From positions 1 to 7,338 of the forward strand of contig JAJZPJ010000129.1 of NCBI GenBank assembly GCA_021811225.1: DNA of 7,338 bases, read 5' to 3'. This DNA comes from Pseudomonadota bacterium. GTDB lineage: Bacteria; Pseudomonadota; Gammaproteobacteria; Burkholderiales; Rhodocyclaceae. Of this stretch, positions 1 through 5,322 are shown piece by piece; position 1 is the stretch's first letter; each line of letters begins with the position of its first letter. The notes below the pieces were generated by a model. It was not told the DNA's origin. It saw only the letters and a program-made list of their open reading frames with translations, and made no database searches. The position numbers and the translations under genes are program-made.

Positions 1-464
1 TGCCCGGGCGCCGCAGCCGAGGGGGCCTCCCGCGCCACCTCGCGCTCGCTGTAGGTCAGCGCCTCCTCGCCGCAGACCTCGACGCACCAGGGCTGTTTCA
101 GCGGCGGCGTGCTCTCGCACATGTCGCACTTCAGCGGCAAGCCGGAGTCGGGCTCGATGAAATGATCGCGCGTCGGGCAGGAGGCCCGGCAGAAGCTGCA
201 CTCGCTGTAGGTCTTGCCGTCGATGGTATAGACGTGGCGGCCGTCGCAGCCGGATTTGGTGTGGTTGCCGGCGAAGATCGGCACGTACTCGTCGGTGAGC
301 TCGTTCGACACCACGCGGATCCGGGCCTTCGCCGGATTGATGCTGCTGAACTTCGGCATGGCGTGAAAGGCCGAGCAGGCCATTTCGCAGGCGCGGCAGC
401 CCGTGCACTTGTCCACATTGACCAGGATTTCCTTGACGGTTTTCGTCGCCGTTACGGTATCCAC
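1..464 (-). CDS. bamC: BamC-like iron-sulfur electron-transfer subunit (3' end outside window)
   Basis: This is a polyferredoxin-type electron-transfer protein, the likely partner of the BamB-like enzyme encoded just before it; in class II benzoyl-CoA reductase BamC carries [4Fe-4S] clusters that feed electrons to BamB. The visible 154 residues have no stop, so the C-terminus lies beyond the left edge. Cysteines fall in ferredoxin groups: C20-x2-C23-x2-C26-x3-C30 (motif KCTGCRACEMAC), C89-x2-C92-x3-C96, C113-x2-C116 and C127-x3-C131, enough for about three [4Fe-4S] clusters as in DmsB/HybA-like subunits. The segment GRHVYTIDGKTYSEC and the phrase EPDSGLPLKCDMC match my memory of BamC. The start is a GTG at 464, because a GGAGG lies 6 nt upstream (471-475) and no in-frame ATG comes before the first cluster motif. 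It overlaps the end of the bamB-like gene by 13 bp, which suggests translational coupling. No signal peptide is visible, so it is probably cytoplasmic. Family assignment is strong; exact subunit identity rests on recall and context. Confidence 0.82.
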   Translation of the reverse strand, partial: MDTVTATKTVKEILVNVDKCTGCRACEMACSAFHAMPKFSSINPAKARIRVVSNELTDEYVPIFAGNHTKSGCDGRHVYTIDGKTYSECSFCRASCPTRDHFIEPDSGLPLKCDMCESTPPLKQPWCVEVCGEEALTYSEREVAREAPSAAAPG

Positions 465-2389
465 CGCGCGCCTCCATCGGCCGGGTCGAGGATGCCCCGC
501 TGCTCCAGGTCGTCGGCGACGTAGGCCAGATCGAGTTGTTCGAGCGTCTGCCGGGTGGGGATGCCCTCGCTGTTCCAGCCCTTGAAGGTGTAATACTTGG
601 AGAGCAGTTCCTGTTCGTACTTTTCGTCGCGCACCGCCCAGTGGTCCTCGGGCGGGCGCTCGTCCTTGCGGCGCAGGCCCCGGCGCACATTGACCGCGCG
701 GATCAGGGTGCGGATGCGCTGGAAATTCTTCCACAGCCTGGGCTTGTCCATCTCCGTGCCGGTGGCCAGGGCGATGGCGGCGGGGATGTTGTTCATGTGA
801 TAGGGAACGTCGCCGCCGAACTGGCCGCGGAACGAGGACACGAAGCCGCAAAAGCCCAGCGAGTCGTCGATGTAGTGCATCGCCTCGTTCCAGTCGACGA
901 TGTCGCAGGTCGCCTCGTCCGAGATGTCGTTGCGCTTCTTCCAGTCGAGAAAATACTGCTTGAACTTCTCGTCGGGCACCGCCTCCCACTTGTCGACGAA
1001 CTCCTGCCGCTGCTCCTCGGTGGGCAGCGGGTCCTGCGGGAAGGAGCCCTCGATCTGGGTGATGCTCATCTTCTCGCCGGTGGCGATCATCAGGAAGTAG
1101 GCGGGATTCAGCTTGCCCAGCTTGATCGGCAGCTGCTCGAACTTCTTGGTGGTGTTGTGATCGAAGGCCTCGGCGCCGTTGCCGATGCGGCGCGCGGCGT
1201 GGGAGACGCTGTCGGCCAGGATGTCGCCGATGCCCTCGCGGCGCACGATCTTGTCGAGCAGGTAGAAGAACCGGCCCCTGACGTCCGCCGGCATCTCCGG
1301 AAAGTCCTTGTCGGTCAATATGCCGGCTTCGAGCAGCTCCAGGGCGAAGGCGATGACCTGCGGCGTCGAGTAGGAATCGACGCCGTACTCCTGGGCGACG
1401 CCGAGTATGTCGTAGCTGAAGTCGAGCTCCTGGAAGGCCGCCATGTGATAGGTGTCCTTGCCGAAGCACTTGTAGCCGAAGCGGGGCCGGCCCGGCCAGC
1501 TGATGACGTTGCGGCACTTCTTCGGGCAGTTGTAGCAGCCCGTCTGCCGGTCCAGGTGGTCGTATTTCCACTTGGTCCAGCGCTCCTGGAGCTCCGGACT
1601 CCAGTAGCCGGGCCGCCGCGTGCGGGCGTTGCCCCAGGCGAAGTGGTTGTGGTGGAAGCTGTCGTCCTCATCGACCGCCATCCAGTCGCCGCAGCCCGAG
1701 CTGCCGGCCATCTTCTGGTGGATGCGCTGGCTCATCTCGAACAGCTCGGCGGGGCGGGCGACATTGACGGCCCGGGTGCCGCGCACCGCGATCGCCTTCA
1801 GCCGCTTGTCGCCCATGATGACGCCGACGCCGCGCGCCGCGCTGGCGTGATTGTGGTCGATCGACGCCATATAGACCCGGTTCTCGCCGGCCAGGCCGAT
1901 GGCCGCCACCTGGACGCGCTGGTCGTTCAGCTCCTTCTTCAGCAGGTCGCCGGTCTCGGTGCAGCCGCGGCCTGCGAGGTGGGTGGCGTCGCGGATCTCC
2001 ACCTTGTCGTTGTTGATGTACAGATAGACCAGGTCCGGCGCCTTGCCGCGGATGACGATCTTGTCGTAGCCGGCGTACTTCAGCTCCGGCCCGAAGAAGC
2101 CGCCGAACAGGGAGTGCGACATCAGGTTGGTCTGCGGCGAGAAGGTGTTGACCACGGTGCGGTTGCAGGCGGGCAGCGGCGTGCCGTGCAGCAGGCCGGT
2201 GCTGAAGATCAGCAGGTTGTCGGGCGAGAACGGATCGGTTCCGGGCGGCACCCGATCCCAGAGCAGCTTGGCGGCCGATCCCTGCCCGCCCAGATAAAGC
2301 TCGGCCAGGTCGGTCGCGGTCTCCACCTTCTCGATGCTGCCCGAGGTGAGATCGATTTCCAGATTGAAGCCTGTCTCGGCGTACCTCAT
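452..2389 (-). CDS. bamB: BamB-like tungsten oxidoreductase (AOR family; class II benzoyl-CoA reductase active-site subunit)
   Basis: This 645-aa protein belongs to the aldehyde:ferredoxin oxidoreductase family, which binds a tungsten bis-pterin cofactor and one [4Fe-4S] cluster. The N-terminal domain (about residues 1-210) has the family's glycine-rich pterin-binding stretches, such as LGGQGSAAK (33-41), SLFGGFFGPELKYAGYD (93-109) and ARGVGVIMGDKRLKA (185-199). Cluster ligands are C285-x2-C288-x3-C292 and, far downstream, C514 in DSLGFCGF. The start MRYAETGFNLEIDL, the length (BamB is about 650 aa) and the C-terminal LRRKDERPPEDHW and FKGWNSEGIPT phrases resemble BamB, which reduces benzoyl-CoA to a cyclic dienoyl-CoA without ATP. 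C308 (YKCFGK) is the likely tungsten-ligand cysteine (C322 in Geobacter BamB, by recalled alignment). H246 appears conserved, but positions 237 (Met) and 241 (Glu) differ from the Geobacter active-site Glu and His. The ATG at 2389 follows a strong GAGGAAAGAGG. It could be a paralogue acting on another aromatic or alicyclic acyl-CoA. The AOR family is nearly certain; the BamB subgroup is likely. Confidence 0.85.
   Translation of the reverse strand: MRYAETGFNLEIDLTSGSIEKVETATDLAELYLGGQGSAAKLLWDRVPPGTDPFSPDNLLIFSTGLLHGTPLPACNRTVVNTFSPQTNLMSHSLFGGFFGPELKYAGYDKIVIRGKAPDLVYLYINNDKVEIRDATHLAGRGCTETGDLLKKELNDQRVQVAAIGLAGENRVYMASIDHNHASAARGVGVIMGDKRLKAIAVRGTRAVNVARPAELFEMSQRIHQKMAGSSGCGDWMAVDEDDSFHHNHFAWGNARTRRPGYWSPELQERWTKWKYDHLDRQTGCYNCPKKCRNVISWPGRPRFGYKCFGKDTYHMAAFQELDFSYDILGVAQEYGVDSYSTPQVIAFALELLEAGILTDKDFPEMPADVRGRFFYLLDKIVRREGIGDILADSVSHAARRIGNGAEAFDHNTTKKFEQLPIKLGKLNPAYFLMIATGEKMSITQIEGSFPQDPLPTEEQRQEFVDKWEAVPDEKFKQYFLDWKKRNDISDEATCDIVDWNEAMHYIDDSLGFCGFVSSFRGQFGGDVPYHMNNIPAAIALATGTEMDKPRLWKNFQRIRTLIRAVNVRRGLRRKDERPPEDHWAVRDEKYEQELLSKYYTFKGWNSEGIPTRQTLEQLDLAYVADDLEQRGILDPADGGARWIP
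471..475 (-). promoter_or_regulatory. Shine-Dalgarno site for the GTG-started bamC-like gene
   Basis: A GGAGG on the minus strand lies inside the 3' end of the bamB-like gene and 6 nt before the GTG at 464. It decides the start of the downstream gene. The ATG that contains part of this site (477-475) is in another frame, which does not give the ferredoxin protein. Confidence 0.7.
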
Positions 2390-2519
2390 CCTCTTTCCTC
2401 AGCACGGTCCCGCGCGCGGCATACGAGGCGCATTTCGGCTCGGCCGGACCCGTTTCCAAAAGCTTCCCGAAAAGCTCGCCGGCCACCCGCCGGTCGACGG
2501 AATGAACGTTCATTCAGTA
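2390..2519 (-). promoter_or_regulatory. Long 5' leader of the bamB-like gene
   Basis: If transcription starts near 2520, the message has a leader of about 130 nt that carries no convincing ORF. It contains two short inverted repeats, CCGGC/GCCGG (2479-2483 and 2489-2493, 5-nt loop) and AGCTT/AAGCT (2461-2465 and 2472-2476, 6-nt loop). AAAAGCT also occurs twice on the plus strand at a 12-bp interval (2458-2464 and 2470-2476). Just before the ATG lies the purine-rich ribosome-binding site GAGGAAAGAGG (2390-2400). I recognise no riboswitch. The stems are short and may be chance. Confidence 0.3.
2500..2515. promoter_or_regulatory. Perfect 16-bp palindrome, probable TetR-family operator
   Basis: The sequence GAATGAACGTTCATTC is its own reverse complement over all 16 bases. 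It lies immediately downstream of the predicted -10 element, at about +5 to +20, where a bound repressor would block initiation. The TGAATGA...TCATTC layout resembles operators of TetR-family acyl-CoA-responsive regulators such as Bacillus FadR (recalled consensus TGAATGA-N4-TCATTCA). A regulator that releases DNA on binding an aromatic or alicyclic acyl-CoA would fit the downstream genes. No regulator gene is in the window, so the family assignment is inference. Confidence 0.6.
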
Positions 2520-2526
2520 TGCGGCC

Positions 2527-2554
2527 AGTGTACCCGGCTAGGGAAAATTTGCAA
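2527..2554 (-). promoter_or_regulatory. Candidate sigma70-type promoter for the bamBC-like genes
   Basis: On the minus strand, TTGCAA (2554-2549, 4 of 6 to TTGACA) is followed after 16 bp by TACACT (2532-2527, 4 of 6 to TATAAT). The predicted start point near 2520 places the 16-bp palindrome directly downstream. The surrounding DNA is locally AT-richer than the flanking genes. Each hexamer match is moderate, so the position of the palindrome is the main support. Confidence 0.45.
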
Positions 2555-2561
2555 CCACGAA

Positions 2562-2590
2562 AATCAAGCCCGAAAATCCGCGGCTTGATT
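2562..2590 (-). terminator. Stem-loop after the nitroreductase gene, possible weak terminator
   Basis: AATCAAGCC and GGCTTGATT form a perfect 9-bp stem around an 11-nt loop, starting 14 nt beyond the nitroreductase stop codon. On the minus strand the 3' arm runs into a short T-run (GATTTTCG), which is weak for a rho-independent terminator, and the stem has only four G-C pairs. It may end or attenuate the fixABCX transcript, or protect its 3' end. It lies just upstream of the candidate bam promoter. Confidence 0.4.
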
Positions 2591-2604
2591 GCGGTCGGCG
2601 CGGC

Positions 2605-3204
2605 TCACAGCGTCGTGGTGTAGTCAGCCATCGTCGGCCGCGAGGCCGCGGGCTTGCCCCTGACCGGCGTCCCCACCGTGACGAAGCACAGCAGCTGCTC
2701 CCCGTCGGCCAGCCGGAAGAAGCGTCTGAGCCGCTGCGAATACAGCGACCGGCCGCTGGACACCCCGGCGCCGAAGCCCATGGCGTGGGCGGTGAGCAGC
2801 ATGTTCTGCAGCGCGCATCCCGCCGAGATCAGGCGCTCGTGGGGATGGACGTCGCCCAGCGCCGGGCCCAGGCGGCCGACCAGCGCCAGCAACAGCGGTC
2901 CCCGGTGGGCCTTTTCGCGGGCCTCCCGGCGCTGCGCTTCGCTCGCCTCGCTGTCGCGCTCGACGAGCGCTTCCGCGAAGGCTTCGGCGAGCAGCGGGCG
3001 CTTCTCCGCGGGAACGATCACCAGGCGCCAGGGCGTCAGGTGCCGATGATCGGGCGCCGCCCCCGCCGCACTGAGGATGGACTCGATCTGCGCGCCATCC
3101 GGCCCCGGATCGCCGAGGAACTTCGGCGAAGTGGTCTGCCTGGAATGGATCAGGGTCAATGCGGAGCCCAGCGGCTCGCGGTTTTCGTCCCAATGCACGC
3201 TCAT
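2605..3204 (-). CDS. Nitroreductase-family FMN oxidoreductase (YdjA-like)
   Basis: This 199-aa protein belongs to the nitroreductase superfamily, whose members bind FMN at a dimer interface and use NAD(P)H to reduce nitro groups, quinones or other acceptors. The N-terminal IHSRQTTSPKF (19-29) is the phosphate-binding S-R motif. APDHRHLTPWRLVIV (50-64) is typical of the small YdjA-like subgroup. AGCALQNMLLTAHAMGFGAGV (128-148) is the conserved flavin and dimer helix, and VTVGTPVRGKPAA (175-187) is the usual C-terminal strand. The chosen ATG at 3204 has GAGGGAG just upstream (3206-3212). An upstream ATG at 3255 would add 17 residues and overlap the preceding stop, but those residues (VSAVIPAGTGRRQRGS) do not look like the family. 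The gene starts 44 nt after the ferritin-like gene, so it is probably cotranscribed with fixABCX. The substrate is unknown; a role in redox housekeeping or in processing a pathway intermediate would be inference. Confidence 0.85.
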   Translation of the reverse strand: MSVHWDENREPLGSALTLIHSRQTTSPKFLGDPGPDGAQIESILSAAGAAPDHRHLTPWRLVIVPAEKRPLLAEAFAEALVERDSEASEAQRREAREKAHRGPLLLALVGRLGPALGDVHPHERLISAGCALQNMLLTAHAMGFGAGVSSGRSLYSQRLRRFFRLADGEQLLCFVTVGTPVRGKPAASRPTMADYTTTL

Positions 3205-3205
3205 G

Positions 3206-3212
3206 CTCCCTC
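3206..3212 (-). promoter_or_regulatory. Shine-Dalgarno site that sets the nitroreductase start
   Basis: GAGGGAG on the minus strand ends 1 nt before the ATG at 3204, its GAGG core 4 nt from it. It favours this start over the in-frame ATG at 3255. Confidence 0.55.
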
Positions 3213-3248
3213 GCTGTCGCCGTCCGGTCCCGGCTGGGATGACGGCGC

Positions 3249-3704
3249 TTACCAACCCCCCTTGAGCAACATCGCTTCCAGCTGCGCGACGTGATCCTGT
3301 TCCTCATTGGCAAACTCGGTCGCCATGGCGACGACCCTGGGGTCGGCAGAGGCGTCGGCGACGGAGCGATAGTACGCCAAGCCCTGGCGTTCGCTCTCCA
3401 GGGCCAGCTCCAGCGCCGTCTTGGTATCCATCATGGCATCGACGCCCCACCATGAGGTGGCCTCCGGCGACTCGCCGTCCGGCCAGTCGTAGCCGTCCTT
3501 GGGCAAATCGGTGATGAAGCGGAAGCCGGCGCGATCCATGGCGTCTTTGAGATGCAGCCGGGAAAAGTCGGCGAACTGGCGGAAGAGCGCGGCCACTTCG
3601 GAATTGCCGTGGCTGCTCATGTGCTCGGCCAGCTCTTCGAAGCGGCGCACGGCTTCGGTCTCCAGGCGCACGGCGTGGGCGAGAAAGCGGCGGATGCTGT
3701 CCAT
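3249..3704 (-). CDS. Ferritin-like (rubrerythrin-type) diiron-fold protein
   Basis: This 151-aa protein is predicted to be a four-helix bundle of the ferritin/rubrerythrin type. Rubrerythrins reduce peroxide at a diiron site held by two E...ExxH half-motifs. The C-terminal half is intact: E103 or E105 in LELALESER, then E135-x2-H138 in FANEEQDHV. In the N-terminal half E15 or E17 is available, but the expected ExxH reads S48-R-L-H51, so one carboxylate ligand seems lost. No C-terminal rubredoxin domain (CxxC pair) is present; the protein contains no cysteine at all. The start at 3704 lies 8 nt after the fixX stop and uses a GAGG (3711-3714) that overlaps that stop, so the gene belongs to the fix operon. 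It may protect the oxygen-sensitive enzymes nearby, or have a non-peroxidase role. The fold is fairly sure; the activity is not. Confidence 0.75.
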   Translation of the reverse strand: MDSIRRFLAHAVRLETEAVRRFEELAEHMSSHGNSEVAALFRQFADFSRLHLKDAMDRAGFRFITDLPKDGYDWPDGESPEATSWWGVDAMMDTKTALELALESERQGLAYYRSVADASADPRVVAMATEFANEEQDHVAQLEAMLLKGGW

Positions 3705-3712
3705 CGCGGGCC

Positions 3713-4024
3713 TCAGCCGAACTTGAAGAGCACGCCGAAACCGCCCCGTGGATAGTTCCAGTCCACATTGCCGGCGTCGCAGACGAGGCGGCAGGTGCCG
3801 CACTCCAGGCAGCCATCGACCACCAGGTCGATCCCCCCGCCCTCTTCCGCGCGCCAGCAGCCGGCCGGGCAGCACACGGTGCAGGGCTTCAGCGCGCAAG
3901 TCAGGCAGAGGGCGGGATTGTTCACCTTGATGTGCGGCCGTCCGGCATCGACGCGGTAGCGGTTCTGGAACAGTTTTTCCTCGACATTGACGGCGGGCGG
4001 CACGAACTCGTGAACGGCATTCAT
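3713..4024 (-). CDS. fixX: FixX, ferredoxin-like partner of FixC
   Basis: This 103-aa ferredoxin-like protein accepts or passes electrons from FixC. The N-terminal KLFQNRYRVDAGRPHI (17-32) and C-terminal YPRGGFGVLFKFG (91-103) are signatures of FixX. Cysteines suit two [4Fe-4S] clusters: C40-x2-C43-x4-C48-x3-C52-P in the first half and C72-x2-C75-x2-C78-x3-C82 (GCLECGTCRLVC) in the second, with extra C51 and C56. In nitrogen-fixing rhizobia the first set is largely degenerate, so this copy is of the fuller type. The ATG at 4024 overlaps the fixC stop as ATGA (4 bp), with GGAGAG upstream, so translation is coupled to fixC. It is probably associated with FixC at the inner face of the membrane. 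Confidence 0.95.
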   Translation of the reverse strand: MNAVHEFVPPAVNVEEKLFQNRYRVDAGRPHIKVNNPALCLTCALKPCTVCCPAGCWRAEEGGGIDLVVDGCLECGTCRLVCDAGNVDWNYPRGGFGVLFKFG

Positions 4025-5322
4025 CGGAAGGCTCTCCAAAAACGGTAGGCATCGCCCAGAAGGCCGAGCAGGGAGCGCTTGCTCCTGAGCTCGGCCATGA
4101 TCTTCTGCTGCTTGGCCCGCTTGCTCACGCCATCGACGGTGAGGAACTCCTTGGCCGCGTTCCCCAGGAATCGCGGATAGACATTGAGGAAGTGGGACTG
4201 CGCGCTCAGGAAGTCCGGCACGTCTTCGTATTTCTTCAGATCTTCCATGACGAAGCTGTCGTCCAGACGGCGCTTGTAGTCGGCCAGCTGCGCCGCGACG
4301 AACGGCTTGCCGGCGGCCCTCAACGCGATCAGGGATTCGGCGGCCATCCGGCCGGTGGTCATCGCCAGATTGGAGCCCTCGCGATGGACGGCATTGACGA
4401 AACCGGCGGAGTCGCCGACGATCAGCCAGCCGTCGCCGTAGAGCTTGGGCAGCGTCTTGTAGCCGCCTTCCGGAATCAGGTGGGCCGAATATTCCTTCAT
4501 TTCGGCGCCATCGAGCAGGGGTCTCACCGTCGGATGGCGCTTCAATCCTTCCAGCAGTTGATAAGGCGTCAGCGTCTGCCGCTTCATGTCGGACAGCATG
4601 CAGCCGATGCCGACCGAAATGGAGTCCTTGTTGGTGTAGAGGAAGCCGGTGCCGACCATGCCGTGGGTGATGTTGCCGGCGATTTCGATGACCACGCCCT
4701 GGTTGCCGTTGAGATTGAACCGGGCGTCTATCGTTTCCTTGGGCAGGAACAGCACCTCCTTGACCGCCAGCGCCATGTCGGCGGTCTTGATCTCCGGACG
4801 CAGGCCCGCCCGGCTGCCGAGCAGCGCATTGGCGCCGTCGGCCAGAACGACGCAGTCGGCATAAATGTCGCCGTGCTCGCGCTCGGTGCGCACGCCCGTC
4901 ACCTTGCCGGTTGCGTCGCGCAGCAATTCGGTGACCGTGGTCTCGCAAACCACCAGGGCGCCGGCAGCTCTGACCTGATCGGAGAACCAGCGGTCGAAGC
5001 GCGCCCGGATGATGGTGTAGCGGTTGTAGGGTTCCTGGGAAAAGCGCGCATCGCGATAAGTCATGCCGGTGCACGCCTGATCCTCGTCCATCAGCCACAT
5101 GCGCTGCTCGGCGACGTGGCGCTCGAGGGGAGCCGAGGCGCGGAAGTCCGGAATGATCTTCTCCAGGGCATCGGCGTAGAGGATCGCGCCTTGCACGTTC
5201 TTGGTTCCCGGCGATTCTCCCCGCTCGATCTGGAGCACGCTGAGTCCGGCCTTGGCCAGGGTGTAGCTCGCCGCATTGCCGGCTGCACCGGCCCCGACGA
5301 CGATGACGTCAAACTTTTCCAT
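4021..5322 (-). CDS. fixC: FixC, ETF:quinone oxidoreductase-like flavoprotein
   Basis: This 433-aa flavoprotein takes electrons from the FixAB flavoprotein and passes them to quinone. The N-terminal Rossmann dinucleotide site is DVIVVGAGAAGNAASYTLAK (5-24, GxGxxG at 10-15) ending in the acidic residue E33. A second FAD motif is GDGWLIVGDSAGFVN (296-310), followed by HREGSNLAMTTGRMAAE (313-329), as in the FixC/ETF-QO family. Unlike mitochondrial ETF-QO, it has no C-terminal [4Fe-4S] domain; FixX supplies that as a separate protein, and the length is normal for FixC. The start ATG at 5322 shares one base with the fixB stop (TGATG). The reading frame stays open upstream to 6507 through fixB, but that extension is a high-GC artefact and not a fusion. 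Confidence 0.96.
   Translation of the reverse strand: MEKFDVIVVGAGAAGNAASYTLAKAGLSVLQIERGESPGTKNVQGAILYADALEKIIPDFRASAPLERHVAEQRMWLMDEDQACTGMTYRDARFSQEPYNRYTIIRARFDRWFSDQVRAAGALVVCETTVTELLRDATGKVTGVRTEREHGDIYADCVVLADGANALLGSRAGLRPEIKTADMALAVKEVLFLPKETIDARFNLNGNQGVVIEIAGNITHGMVGTGFLYTNKDSISVGIGCMLSDMKRQTLTPYQLLEGLKRHPTVRPLLDGAEMKEYSAHLIPEGGYKTLPKLYGDGWLIVGDSAGFVNAVHREGSNLAMTTGRMAAESLIALRAAGKPFVAAQLADYKRRLDDSFVMEDLKKYEDVPDFLSAQSHFLNVYPRFLGNAAKEFLTVDGVSKRAKQQKIMAELRSKRSLLGLLGDAYRFWRAFR

Noticed and set aside
131..418. A 95-codon minus-strand frame near the left edge
   Set aside because: It is low-complexity Ser/Thr/Ala/Arg sequence that overlaps the BamC-like gene, whose frame has clear ferredoxin cysteine motifs.
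536..2623. A 695-codon open frame on the plus strand opposite the bamB-like gene
   Set aside because: It is an antisense shadow. The minus-strand product has full AOR-family motifs, while this frame gives a low-complexity sequence rich in Val, Ala, Leu, Arg, Gly and Asp with no family motif.
3249..4052. A 267-codon version of the ferritin-like protein
   Set aside because: The extra N-terminal 116 residues are fixX read in the wrong frame. The ATG at 3704 has a proper ribosome-binding site and gives a normal-length four-helix protein.
3713..5098. A 461-codon frame that contains FixX at its end
   Set aside because: Only the last 103 residues are real (FixX, ATG at 4024). The rest is an out-of-frame reading of fixC.
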